Positions 46,001 to 53,865 of a stretch of DNA of 64,000 bases are shown piece after piece. The translations under genes and the position numbers were made by a program. Position 1 is the first letter of the stretch, and the number at the start of each line of letters is the position of its first letter. The DNA comes from NZQO01 sp964639255 (GTDB lineage: Bacteria; Bacteroidota; Bacteroidia; Flavobacteriales; Flavobacteriaceae): assembly GCA_964639255.1 (NCBI GenBank), contig CAZXDP010000009.1, forward strand, positions 1-64,000, given 5' to 3'. A model generated the notes under the pieces. The model had not been told where the DNA came from. It searched no databases and worked only from the letters and a program-made list of their open reading frames with translations.

Positions 46001-49000
46001 GACGAAATTTGTGGTGCCTGATACGGTAAATCGAACCGATCCGTCATCATCGCCCACACAGGTTACATCGTTTAGATTTTGGCCTACGACCGAAATGGTA
46101 GGCAATGGCAAAATGCTGTACGATTCGCTATAGGTACATTCGTTGGCGTCACGTACTTGGAAGGTATAGGTACCAGGAGCTAATCCTGCAAAAATATTAG
46201 AAGATTGATATGGTGTTGCCGCTGCAGCGGGTGCAATAATTTGATATTCCAAAGGTGCTACACCACCGCTCCCTGCTGGTACCGTAACCGTAACCGTGGT
46301 CTCATTGGTAGGGCAGGTAAGGGGTGTGTTGCTAAAGGTTAAATCTGTGGGAGGATCTAGTGGCGGAATGGTAATTTCATTGGTTACAAATGTACAATCG
46401 TTGGCGTCTCTTATCGTAACACTATAGGTTCCTGCTGTTAATCCTGTAAAGATTGGACTTGTCTGGTAGGTAACTCCATCGATGCTATATTCATAAGGAG
46501 GTGTACCGCCAGATACGCCGGTTACCTCAATCGTACCTGTTGCATTACAAGTATAGGGGGAGGTTAATTCTGCGATTCCCTCAATGGGCGTCGCGGTGTC
46601 AATAACGACTTGTTGTGCTGGTGTAAAACAAACCGATGACCCTACTGTATATTCCACGACAGCTAAGTAAGTGCCTGCTGAAAGTCCCGTAAAAACAGGA
46701 GAGTTGCTAAACGTTCCCAAGGGGCCATTAATTCCGTAGCGCAAGGAATTACCATTCGGGTTGGAAACGTTGAAGGTAATGCTACCCGTATTTCCAGGTT
46801 CGGCGCAAAGAATATCCTCGTGGGTAACCATAAATTCTGGTGCAGGTATTTGATTTATAGTAATTGTAGTAGTCGCCTCACAATTGTTATTATCAACCAC
46901 CCTAATGTTATAAGTTCCTCCTGGTGCTGAGACGGCAAATACAGGATCTGTCTGAAATACGGTGGTGCTATTTATATAATAGAAGTAGGGAGGGGTACCG
47001 CCCTGCGGATATATGGTTATTTCCCCGTCTGTACATGTAAGGGGTTCGGTTATCGCGGCCGAAACCGTAAGCTCGGGTGGTTCTACTATTTCCACATCTC
47101 CTTCAAAAAAGCAACCGTCTTCGGTTTCCACTACCGCTCTATAGAAGCCCGGGTTTAAATTTGAAAACGTATGGCTGTTAGGGGCAATGGGACCTACACT
47201 ATTTATCAAAGTCGCTCCTTGGTATAGCGAATAAAAATATTGCGGTTCCGCATCGTTCGCAGCTAAAGTAATGCTACCCTTGTCTCCATGACACAAAGGT
47301 TGGGCGATGTTGGTTGTTACGGTAAAATCTCTTTCCCTTATCTGAATGTCGGGTACTGTAAACACACACGCCTCTTCTGGATTGGGCAATCCCGATTGCC
47401 TAATGTGTACCGTATACAACCCGGCCGCTGTTATCGTAAATTCATTGCTGGCCTGATAAGTAACACCGTCTAGGCTATATTCGTATCCGCTTGGTACATT
47501 GATAACACGGATACTTCCTGGGGAATCGCAAATAATATCGGTAGCCTCCACATCGGGGTTCAGTAAATTTTGGTAGACGTTGAAGTAAAACTGATTGAAA
47601 CATCCGCCTGGATAGTTGATTGTGAGCCTAAATTGTCCGGCCGTATTGGCCGTATAATTGGGACCCGTAGCAATTTGGTTCCAGGTACAAGAAGGGTTCT
47701 CGTTGGCACAATCTGAATTTCCAACGGGAGTACAACTGGTTTCATCCAACTGTTCCCAAATAATTGAGGTGGCCTGTCCCAAATCGACATTGAGCTCTGT
47801 AAAATCATTGAGACCGCAGAGGTAAATATTTGGAAGTTCTTTCCCGTCATTAGGGCAAATTACCACTTCATCGGCATAGGGGATAATGGGATTGGTAATG
47901 TTCGCGCCGTACAGCGTAACATTGTATTGTTGCACGATGGAACGGCATGGGGCGGCCGCCGTGTTGAACGAATAGTACGTTCCCGTGGCAATCACGGTAA
48001 TGGTTTGGCCCGTGCCAATAACAGGGGTGCCGGAAGGATCTGTAGACCAAGAATACGATACGTACCCTGGTTCAGCCGTTAGTTCTATGCTATCTCCACA
48101 GAGTACCTCGTCTTGTTCAAATACGCAATCGTCAAGATCTACCAAAGTGTTGGTTACACTTGGCGTAGTTAGACATCCTGTATTGGTGCTATAACTGGGA
48201 TCGTCTGTAATTTGAAAATCGGGGTTGAGTGTGCCGTAATAGGTTGCGAAGGCTTGGTTTTCAATAATGTTAGAGCATACTGGTGCCAATTGCTGGCAGG
48301 TTTCAACCACATTCGCCTTGATCCGTATTTCTGAAAGGGGCGTATTCTGTAGGACTAGATAATCTTCAATGCTAAAAACAAGCTCGCGCGCCACAGGATT
48401 ATAGGTATGTGTTACCCCAGCGGGGAGCGTAAGGTCGGCCTCATCAAATTCAATGTTAATGGGCAGAACATCCCTAATAGTGAAGTTGCGGGCATCGTCG
48501 TTTCCAATGTTTTGGAAACCAATAACATAATTGAGCTCTTGTCCAAGATTTACAGGTTGGCCGCCAATATCGTTGCCAAATTCATCCTCTACGATTTTTG
48601 TAAGCAATATTCTGGGCTCGATAATTTCCACCGCGAACGCAAATAGGTACTGTAAGAAGAAATCGCTCGAGGTTCGTAAACTCATCGTTGCTTGCGTATC
48701 GCCGTTGTTGATTACACTATTGCCAGGATTTGGCACCCTAAGGATACCCGAATCGAACCCTAAGGTGTTGGCACTATTGAGGTTTCTATCGTTTACTGGG
48801 GTGGCATCCAACTGGGTGACGGCACTTCTGAAAAAGTTGTTGGCAGGCCTGTCTGTCGTGGAAAGGTTCGTTCCGTTTAGCGCCATTTGATCTCCTGTAA
48901 TCGAAACATCGCCTTCTAATGTGGCAAAGGCCAAGTTAGCCCGCACGGGCTGGGGTGCAGGAACGGTCCTAAATCCATCTACAATAATATCCACGTCGGG

Positions 49001-49684
49001 AATATTTCTAAAAATAGCACTGAATCCATCAAAACTTGTAATGGATTTGCTGGGCAGAGTAAGATCTTCATAAACAACCAATAAAGACCAGCCTGCACTA
49101 TTTCCATTACGGTTGTTCTGTTGGTTCCCAACACCTTCTCTAGTTGAAATGTTACCCACGGTGTAGGTGCCCTCGGCATCAGTACCGTAGCTTTGCAACA
49201 TGGTAGTTACATCGGCTACGCACGCATAGGGATAGGCATCGTTTAATGGGGTGGTCTGGTCGCGATAGATAATTTCACCTGTAATATCTACGTAACCACC
49301 TGTAGGGCCTTTGAACCTCACTTGATTTACAACAGGATCGTCTGAGACCACAGCTGCCCAATAGAGGCTTGCGTGCACGATTTCATAACAATCGGGATCG
49401 GGAAATTCCAAATCGGCGCTACTTGAATTGAACGTACTGGGGTCGCCATCAATATCCACATAGATCATGTTGATATTACTATTGTTCCCGGCATTTAGAT
49501 CATTAAAGGGGACATTGCTATAGGGCCCAAGGTTATTGTTTCCTATAAGTTCAATATCGCCTTTTAGATCATCATCAAACCGTGGGGTAAAAGGAATGAG
49601 GTTCTGCGCAAAACCGTGTAGTCCAAAGAGCAACACTAGGGCTACTAAGACAACTTTTTTGGGGTGGGGTAATGGTTTTTTCAT
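40001..49684 (-). CDS. Giant SprB-like surface adhesin with type B T9SS sorting domain
   Basis: This 3227-residue protein opens with a signal peptide (LVALVLLFGLHGFAQ). Residues from about 25 to 340 form a unique N-terminal domain with INMIYVDIDGDPSTF and CYEIVHASLYWAAV. A DUF11-like domain follows (ILLTKIVEDEFGND, then NYVIGFQNIGNDDARNFTIR), then Cys-containing Ig-like modules. From about residue 725 to 3130 there are some 28 SprB-type repeats of 75-95 residues, each built as GGTPPYxYS...FTGLxAGTYTVTVRDANGC. The last 85 residues (IPNYFTPNGDGVVDTW to HFTLYR) are a type B gliding-motility-associated C-terminal domain. SprB of Flavobacterium johnsoniae is the mobile gliding adhesin; a similar role is inferred. 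The gene is followed directly by a PorP/SprF gene. Confidence 0.9.
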   Translation of the reverse strand: MKKPLPHPKKVVLVALVLLFGLHGFAQNLIPFTPRFDDDLKGDIELIGNNNLGPYSNVPFNDLNAGNNSNINMIYVDIDGDPSTFNSSSADLEFPDPDCYEIVHASLYWAAVVSDDPVVNQVRFKGPTGGYVDITGEIIYRDQTTPLNDAYPYACVADVTTMLQSYGTDAEGTYTVGNISTREGVGNQQNNRNGNSAGWSLLVVYEDLTLPSKSITSFDGFSAIFRNIPDVDIIVDGFRTVPAPQPVRANLAFATLEGDVSITGDQMALNGTNLSTTDRPANNFFRSAVTQLDATPVNDRNLNSANTLGFDSGILRVPNPGNSVINNGDTQATMSLRTSSDFFLQYLFAFAVEIIEPRILLTKIVEDEFGNDIGGQPVNLGQELNYVIGFQNIGNDDARNFTIRDVLPINIEFDEADLTLPAGVTHTYNPVARELVFSIEDYLVLQNTPLSEIRIKANVVETCQQLAPVCSNIIENQAFATYYGTLNPDFQITDDPSYSTNTGCLTTPSVTNTLVDLDDCVFEQDEVLCGDSIELTAEPGYVSYSWSTDPSGTPVIGTGQTITVIATGTYYSFNTAAAPCRSIVQQYNVTLYGANITNPIIPYADEVVICPNDGKELPNIYLCGLNDFTELNVDLGQATSIIWEQLDETSCTPVGNSDCANENPSCTWNQIATGPNYTANTAGQFRLTINYPGGCFNQFYFNVYQNLLNPDVEATDIICDSPGSIRVINVPSGYEYSLDGVTYQASNEFTITAAGLYTVHIRQSGLPNPEEACVFTVPDIQIRERDFTVTTNIAQPLCHGDKGSITLAANDAEPQYFYSLYQGATLINSVGPIAPNSHTFSNLNPGFYRAVVETEDGCFFEGDVEIVEPPELTVSAAITEPLTCTDGEITIYPQGGTPPYFYYINSTTVFQTDPVFAVSAPGGTYNIRVVDNNNCEATTTITINQIPAPEFMVTHEDILCAEPGNTGSITFNVSNPNGNSLRYGINGPLGTFSNSPVFTGLSAGTYLAVVEYTVGSSVCFTPAQQVVIDTATPIEGIAELTSPYTCNATGTIEVTGVSGGTPPYEYSIDGVTYQTSPIFTGLTAGTYSVTIRDANDCTFVTNEITIPPLDPPTDLTFSNTPLTCPTNETTVTVTVPAGSGGVAPLEYQIIAPAAAATPYQSSNIFAGLAPGTYTFQVRDANECTYSESYSILPLPTISVVGQNLNDVTCVGDDDGSVRFTVSGTTNFVYTINGGLPTAGTSPIILTGLAAGTYTIVVTDNDTNCEATTSVIVAEPNTPLSFTTDVTPISCIDSGRVTITATGGWGGNSYSLELPDATVLGPQGSNIFIGLTQTGTYIVTVEDANGCIVTDTFDLTAPVTPVAEISLASDLCYDTTNGASIEVTVTAGQAPFEFSLNGGPFQSSNVFTGLGPGSYTIIVRDALGCEVTLPTQVIAPELTLSAVLTKDLDCTTNPDAIITGTIGGGTAPFNYAVSFNGGAYTALGATGSPFTYPTGTPGTYQFEVTDAQGCTVESGIITIDPLSLPQLDVVAQSQNILCNGDANGAIDVTFDPSAGTPPFTINVFNNTSGIDYGTQTTGLPAGTYTVTLTDANACSDSDTITLTEPDPIAVNYTSVDITCTPGGTSQGEITITGVSGGTPLYDYYLTGSNGYTGSEIDNDGSASFTFSGLDFGIYELRVIDANGCVELIQNILIASPPSDLDIDIDTTVDCATGGTAVVTVASSLPSAGPFWFDIYNGGVVVPPPGGTWIPETPAGSRSATFTGLIPGVTYTFIVYDESTQCYYYEQSTIPVPTNSTLTVDAVSSNNVTCTGSADGTVTFTVNSTYATAVNVDYEIYESTTTTTTGINGSGVIPAGGSITVTDLGPLPVGSYFVLITETSGSNAGCGVVTAAFNITESQVQLDIDVTVDQNANCNANSGVISALGQDGTPPYQYQMTTTPAAPAPTDPSWGSNNTFNANAGTYYIHVKDAYGCIVTGPATILPEDPAPVIDANVTNQCDTAEGDFEIDVTLVSAGIPPYSISFNGGSFQTQTLPYTITDVSSGTHTIEVNDANGCGNTVSVTIAPPLGLAATATSLPSCSNDDGVITVNANGGTGSYTYSIVPNPPSITLAGNVFSGVPSGTYTITVTDTATGCTEDVAITMEAATPVTFTTNTTDTSCVGSSDGIITVTLAPGNNNPIYTYEIIAPIVVPAQTSNIFTGLPTGTYTVQVTSGRDCIATADATIGEPPVLDASATADAFVCTPDNTPSTVTVIITGLGGTPGYLYSLDNLNYFTNNTFTVIDDGTVQTITAYVQDSNGCIATDTITIDPLETITAASFGIVSPIDCNNTGEIEIIVTPPGGNYTYQMLPDGLPQTSNIFSIPGPGNYYFQVNDLDTNCYYLTNAFEVPPFDLIEATLTPIADNNCFGDAIGEMELDIVGYTGNYTYQLLDGAGNPIGGPITANTSTNPQLITGLAAGNYSVEIIETDSPFCATVSNVVNIDAPNSAVDVVANETAPVTCDNDGGIITAVGSGGTPPYNFQLSGPVNVPFSPVNVFEDLGAGIYTVTVRDAQGCIEIATVSLEQPDPIDADFVANNITLECYGDQDGTIEVINISGGQGGNYLYTLVKSSPDSFTSGPQTNPIFENLSAGVYQVRITDALQCVFESEDVIINQPTEVSPNLIVESTQTCTVDTQLTLSASGGTGPYEYSDNPSFTPILGTFTTSTTFSVTPGTYRYYVRDDNGCIANVTNDITIDPLPDLEIVLNSTNPTINCVGDETGVIVARALGGLGNYVYYLRDSAGNTIRTSIDTPAIFDELAAGSYSVYVESDDCNETSETIEITEPDTALEIDPEIGNVLCFGDRDGWIEFNGIGGTGTIQYAISPRLDQFFVTDRFENLAPGDYDAIIQDELGCFINYSFTIAEPAPILADIVPGSTLPEICVGDADGAFSVEIQGGTPPYSVSLNNYDGPYTAGTPTQTIFDFDNLGGGNHVVYIRDANGCEREQEIEFPDAVLLNPFIDLEYICENNFTGNVVTVTVDDSNTDVSQIDYSLNGGPYQSSNVFENLPPSQDNYILVRHSNGCIVSTEFFNIGQFDPLTLSLSEGGLNEILANTAGGTGGYVYTLNGTDYGSTNSFIISETGEYLVTVTDSSGCTAQALIFLEFIEICIPNYFTPNGDGVVDTWKPGCAEYYPNILTAIFDRYGRKVAELRAGESWDGRYNGSELPTGDYWYVVKLAANSNRDFVGHFTLYR

Positions 49685-49712
49685 AGTCTGTTAGGTTGTT
49701 GTGGTACAGTAA

Positions 49713-49734
49713 TATCCTAATCTAAATTAGGATA
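49713..49734 (-). promoter_or_regulatory. Hairpin in the leader of the giant adhesin gene
   Basis: TATCCTAAT (49713-49721) and ATTAGGATA (49726-49734) form a perfect 9-bp stem with a 4-base loop. It lies 29 bases upstream of the adhesin ATG and 24 bases after the stop of the barrel-fusion gene. No T-run follows on the minus strand, so it is not a typical terminator. It could stabilise or process the mRNA or bind a dimeric protein. Confidence 0.5.
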
Positions 49735-49757
49735 GCGCGGGGAACACTGTGTTATGG

Positions 49758-52391
49758 CTAATTTTCTATTTTATATAGGGATAATTGTTTGTTAAAGGGT
49801 TCGTTTTTCTGTGCTTCCATAATCCTATTGGCATCTTCAATTCTATCAATTCTTTGGTAATAGGTGTAATATTTACTACGGCTAACATCGTAGAAGAAAT
49901 CTACACCGCTGTATCCAGCGGCGATTACCTTGCGCAAGAAAGTATTTCGCTCCTCTGCCGAATTGTGAACTGCCATCACCAAATAATATCCATTCTCCGT
50001 ATTGGCCACGTTCTTCAAAATTTGTACGTTGTTGCTCTTCTGTGCCTCGCCAAAATTAAAATCAGCTTCAGATAGTGGGGTACTGCTTTGCTCTGTGGTT
50101 TGCTTAATGCTATTTAGGGTCGATCTATCACGGCGGAAGCGGTCATCCTCATTGTTATAAGCGGCTCGCTTTATACGACGCTTTCTCTCAATATCGGTAG
50201 CTACCGCAATTTCCTGTAGTGAGGAAACCAACTGTGCCTTTTCTCGTTGTGCCGCCTGGAGTTCAGCCTGAAGCTGGCTCAATGCGTTTTGATAGTACAA
50301 ATTGAATTCCTTATCAATGCCGCCTTCCTTAGCAAAACGCTGTTGGTACAAGGCTTCCAGCTCCTCGATTTTCTTGCGATAAGTGAGGATTACCTCGTCT
50401 AGATTAATTTTTATAAGATCGATAGCCGCATTTTCCTCGGTGATGCTCTTAAAAGGTTTTGGTTCTGAAAAGATGCCCTGTTCGCTTAGATCGTTTTCCC
50501 GTTTCAAATCTTTAAGATCTTGATCTTTAATAGCCACGGCATCGCGTAACTCCTGTAGCAAATCATTCTTATTGGCAGCCGTTGATTGGGTTTCTTCCAA
50601 AAGTGATTTCATAGATGTGGCCAAGGCATCGGTATACTGCGCCAAGGTATTTTCCGTTGTCGCTTCTATCACGGGTTCAGTTTGGGCAAGTTGCTCTTGC
50701 TCGGCCGCCAATCGCGCTTGTTCTGCAGCTTCAAGCTGAGCCAATCTTTCAGCTTCCAACCGAGCTTTCTCTTGAGCTGCTGCCAATGCTCTTTGTTCAG
50801 CAGCCAAACGTGCTTTTTCTTCTGCTTCAAGCTGAGCCAGTCTTTCGGCTTCCAGACGCGCTTGTTCCTCGGCTTCCAAGCGGGCTTTCTCCTGTGCTTC
50901 GGCTAATGCCTTTTGTTCAGCAGCCAAACGTGCTTGCTCTTCCGCTTCAAGCTGGGCAAGCCTTTCAGCTTCCAGACGCGCTTTTTCCTCGGCTTCCAAG
51001 CGGGCTTTTTCTTGAGCTTCTGCCAGAGCTTTTTGTTCAGCGGCCAGACGTGCTTGCTCTTCCGCTTCGAGCTGGGCAAGCCTTTCAGCTTCCAGACGCA
51101 CTTTTTCCTGTGCTTCGGCTAATGCCTTTTGTTCAGCAGAAAATCGTGCTTGTTCTTCGGCTTCAAGCTGGGCCAGTCTTTCTTCTTCCTGTTGTGCTAT
51201 CGCTTCGGTTGCAGCAGCTTGTTCGGCGGCTAACTGTGCTTCTGCTAAGGCTTCTTGCTCTTTTTCTTTTTGTGCTGCCTCCTGTTTGCGCTCCTCCATC
51301 GCAGCTTCCCAGGCCTGTTTTCTCGCACTGTTTTTGGCTCGCTGTTCCTCTCGTGCTGCCGTCAGGGCAGTTTCCTCTTCTTGAGTTAGATTTTGCTTCT
51401 TACGTTTTGGAGATTTTTTTCGTTTCTTTTCAAAAGACAGTAAACCTGCCATATCCTCTTCTTTACTGAAATCGAAATAGTCGTTGTTCGCAAAGCGGTA
51501 GGCCAAAGTAAATTCGTGGGTGACGCCGAATTCCGAAAAATCCCCCAAGGGTTTTTCAAAGTTGTACTCTATGGCAATCTCCTTGGTGAGGTTAATACCC
51601 AGACCCACAAAGGCACCGTGAATGCTATTATAGCCAGCTTGACTCCATATTCCCCTGGGAACGGTGAACATAATAGATCCAGTAAGTTCGGTAGTTTCTT
51701 GCCGAAAAGCGGCCTGGCCTAATGCCGAAAATTTACTATCACGGAAAAAGCCATAGCCTCCCGTATAGCCCGTATACATTATATGCCCCTGAATGCCCTG
51801 TTGGGGGTCGTCTTCCAAGAGCGTGGATGCATTGACATTGTAAGCCACCAAATTGTTTACCGAAATGCCGAAATCGAAAAAGGCGGTCCCATAATTGACG
51901 CCTGGCGTTGCGGTGAACATGAAATTTGAGGGAATGTTATTGAGCACAGGGTCTGGTTGGTTGGTCACCACTCGATCCATATTAACACCACTTTGGTAAG
52001 CGGCGACGTTTATTCCAAAGGTGAGGTTGCTTTCCCGCTGCAGCTGTGCGTTATAGGCAAAATTGGCAATGCCACCAAATGTGGTAAGCACCCCGAAGTT
52101 CTGCTGAAAGGCACCAATTCCCACTCCCATATTTTCTTGAATCCTTCCAGAGAAGCTGGCCAAATAGGTTACAGGCGCGTTTTCTACCTGCTGCAACTCC
52201 CTTTTGTTTGAAATGGCGATGAATTTATTTTGTTCTCGAACAAAACTGAAAGTAGGATTTAGGACAAATCTGTTAAACGTCATGGAATTTCTCACCGGTA
52301 GATCCAAGGGAATAGCCCCTTCTCCTTCCTGAGAGGAAATCGTCTGTATAAAACAGAGTGCGAAGAACAAATATGTCGCAGTTTTTTTCAC
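49758..52391 (-). CDS. PorP/SprF barrel fused to a coiled coil and SPOR-like domain
   Basis: This 877-residue protein has three parts. After a signal peptide (to about residue 20), residues 30-310 match a PorP/SprF barrel: SMTFNRFVLNPTFSFVREQN, AFQQNFGVLTTFGGIANFAY and YGFFRDSKFSALGQAAFRQE. A basic linker (KKRKKSPKRKKQN) leads to an Ala/Glu/Gln-rich helix from about 336 to 585 with five tandem repeats, and a second helical stretch (about 655-745). The last 80 residues, with NGYYLVMAVHNSAEERNTFL and YYTYYQRIDRIEDANRIM, resemble a SPOR peptidoglycan-binding domain. A barrel linked to the cell wall is inferred. The start is GTG at 52391, one base after the stop of the 490-residue cargo gene, so the two are translationally coupled. 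No ATG is near. Confidence 0.75.
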   Translation of the reverse strand: MKKTATYLFFALCFIQTISSQEGEGAIPLDLPVRNSMTFNRFVLNPTFSFVREQNKFIAISNKRELQQVENAPVTYLASFSGRIQENMGVGIGAFQQNFGVLTTFGGIANFAYNAQLQRESNLTFGINVAAYQSGVNMDRVVTNQPDPVLNNIPSNFMFTATPGVNYGTAFFDFGISVNNLVAYNVNASTLLEDDPQQGIQGHIMYTGYTGGYGFFRDSKFSALGQAAFRQETTELTGSIMFTVPRGIWSQAGYNSIHGAFVGLGINLTKEIAIEYNFEKPLGDFSEFGVTHEFTLAYRFANNDYFDFSKEEDMAGLLSFEKKRKKSPKRKKQNLTQEEETALTAAREEQRAKNSARKQAWEAAMEERKQEAAQKEKEQEALAEAQLAAEQAAATEAIAQQEEERLAQLEAEEQARFSAEQKALAEAQEKVRLEAERLAQLEAEEQARLAAEQKALAEAQEKARLEAEEKARLEAERLAQLEAEEQARLAAEQKALAEAQEKARLEAEEQARLEAERLAQLEAEEKARLAAEQRALAAAQEKARLEAERLAQLEAAEQARLAAEQEQLAQTEPVIEATTENTLAQYTDALATSMKSLLEETQSTAANKNDLLQELRDAVAIKDQDLKDLKRENDLSEQGIFSEPKPFKSITEENAAIDLIKINLDEVILTYRKKIEELEALYQQRFAKEGGIDKEFNLYYQNALSQLQAELQAAQREKAQLVSSLQEIAVATDIERKRRIKRAAYNNEDDRFRRDRSTLNSIKQTTEQSSTPLSEADFNFGEAQKSNNVQILKNVANTENGYYLVMAVHNSAEERNTFLRKVIAAGYSGVDFFYDVSRSKYYTYYQRIDRIEDANRIMEAQKNEPFNKQLSLYKIEN
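50673..51182 (-). repeat. In-frame tandem repeats encoding the Ala/Glu-rich coiled coil
   Basis: Residues 404-573 of the barrel-fusion protein consist of five units starting ERLAQLEAEEQARLAAEQ: lengths 32, 40, 40, 32 and a final partial 26 residues (96 or 120 bases). The 40-residue units have an extra eight residues of the type EEKARLEA. DNA copies are very similar, so the copy number could change by slippage or recombination while staying in frame. Confidence 0.85.
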
Positions 52392-52392
52392 G

Positions 52393-53865
52393 TCAGCGCA
52401 CTATGGTTAAAGTTCCTTGAATGGGTTCTTGGCCGTTTTTGACAATTCTATAATAAAAAACTTGGTTGGTATTGTCGATTAGGTTCGTTCCAGTATCTGG
52501 CCAGTTGTTGGTATACTCATTCGTTTTGAAAACGACCTCCCCCTGGCTGGAAAGTATGGTAATATCGGTTCCTGAACCTTGTGTGTACTCGAGGGGAATT
52601 ATCCAGGTATCATTAATACCGTCGCCGTTCGGGCTTACGATATTGGGAATTTTTGCTACATCTGGAAAAGGCTCTGTTAGTTCGGTAATTTGAAAAATAA
52701 GTTCTTTTGTGGCGTTACAGCCTTCGGTTTGCGTTACCGCAACGGTATAGTTTCCGAAGTCGGTCGCCTCGTAGCTATTTTCGGTGGCGTTTTCAATGGG
52801 CTCACCATTCAGGAACCACTCAAAAATGGGTAGCTGTGCATCGGTAATGACATTGACTAGCAAGCTTTCTCCCATCATCATTTCGTTTACGGGAGCTACA
52901 TCGATCTCTGCCTGGAAATCGCCCGCTACCAATTCTATGGAGCCTACTGCTTGGCAACTACCAAAGCCGACTACAACGGAGTACGTTCCAGAAATTTCTG
53001 TGCTGTAGGTACTGTTGGTCGCACCGGGAATATCCTCCCCATTTAGGGACCATTGATAGCTATTGCCTTCAATGGTTGAAAGAATAGTTGGTCCATTGCC
53101 ATTACAAAATGGATTTCCCAGACTGGAGGTGATGGTGGCTATGGTAGTTCCGCCACCCTCTGCCTCGGTTACGGTAACCCGATTGGAGAACGAATCCGAG
53201 GTACAGGTGCCATAGTCCGTCTCGGCAAAATAGGTGCCTTCTTGAGATACTTCCAAAGAGTCGCCCTTCGCCACAAATATTGAAGTAGTGCTGCTGGTTA
53301 CCCGAAACCAGTTGAAGGTAAGCTGGGGATACTGCAAGGGTGAATCATTATTTCCGGTGCCAGGATTGTCAATGGTAAGGAGGTAGCTCCCGCCCGGACA
53401 AAACGTGGCTGTTGGCTCTAGGTTATTGATGGTAAAAGGACTGTCCTGTATTTTGTAATAAGCCGCAAATGCTGCAGATCTCGCCCCGACTACAGCGGGA
53501 TTGGTAGACCGAACCCTAATTTTATACCCTTCGCCTGCCGTATTGGTAGGTAAGGCAAAAGAAATTGTGGCGGGAGAGGACGTAATGGCACCGGGAGAAG
53601 AACTAAAGACTTGTGTTGGGGCATCGAAATTACCGTCTCCGTCAGATAGCTCGAGAATGAAACTGTTATTGGCGCCCAATGCCTGCTCTGGCGTAAACGC
53701 AAAGGTTGCGCTAAATGTATTGAAAGATGCATTAGCACAGGCTTGGTTAAATTCCAAATTAGGTGCGCCAATGGCGAATTGTGCCCAAGCGCGTGTACCC
53801 GATGCAAGGGCAAACAAACAGGTTAGGAGCGTTACAACTTTTACGTAGGTAGTAGTTTTTGGCAT
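52393..53865 (-). CDS. Secreted protein with type B T9SS sorting domain
   Basis: This 490-residue protein has a signal peptide (VVTLLTCLFALASGTRAWAQ). Its middle consists of several Ig/PKD-like beta-sandwich modules with repeated Cys and aromatic positions, such as NSYQWSLNGEDIPGATNSTY and PIFEWFLNGEPIENATENSY. The last 85 or so residues carry the type B sorting domain: IPNIVSPNGDGINDTWIIPL, followed by ILSSQGEVVFKTNEY and GTLTIVR. It should be exported by T9SS and stay at the surface or be released. Its stop is one base from the GTG start of the barrel-fusion gene, which makes that protein its likely dedicated partner. The start ATG is part of a predicted RNA stem. I do not recognise a more specific function. 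Confidence 0.85.
   Translation of the reverse strand: MPKTTTYVKVVTLLTCLFALASGTRAWAQFAIGAPNLEFNQACANASFNTFSATFAFTPEQALGANNSFILELSDGDGNFDAPTQVFSSSPGAITSSPATISFALPTNTAGEGYKIRVRSTNPAVVGARSAAFAAYYKIQDSPFTINNLEPTATFCPGGSYLLTIDNPGTGNNDSPLQYPQLTFNWFRVTSSTTSIFVAKGDSLEVSQEGTYFAETDYGTCTSDSFSNRVTVTEAEGGGTTIATITSSLGNPFCNGNGPTILSTIEGNSYQWSLNGEDIPGATNSTYSTEISGTYSVVVGFGSCQAVGSIELVAGDFQAEIDVAPVNEMMMGESLLVNVITDAQLPIFEWFLNGEPIENATENSYEATDFGNYTVAVTQTEGCNATKELIFQITELTEPFPDVAKIPNIVSPNGDGINDTWIIPLEYTQGSGTDITILSSQGEVVFKTNEYTNNWPDTGTNLIDNTNQVFYYRIVKNGQEPIQGTLTIVR

Noticed and set aside
40001..49684. Repeats in the giant gene as possible mobile elements or CRISPR
   Set aside because: They are diverged protein-level SprB-type repeats in one uninterrupted frame, without identical DNA blocks or inverted termini.
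50673..51182. Regular DNA repeats that could suggest a CRISPR array
   Set aside because: Units are 96 or 120 bases, contiguous, in frame and coding for a coiled coil. There are no spacers and no cas genes.
50615..51469. Long open frame on the plus strand (284 codons) opposite the coiled-coil region
   Set aside because: It is the mirror of the low-complexity Ala/Glu/Gln repeat codons. The predicted protein is a repetitive Leu/Pro/Gln/Phe sequence with no family character, while the minus-strand gene has a signal peptide and recognised domains.
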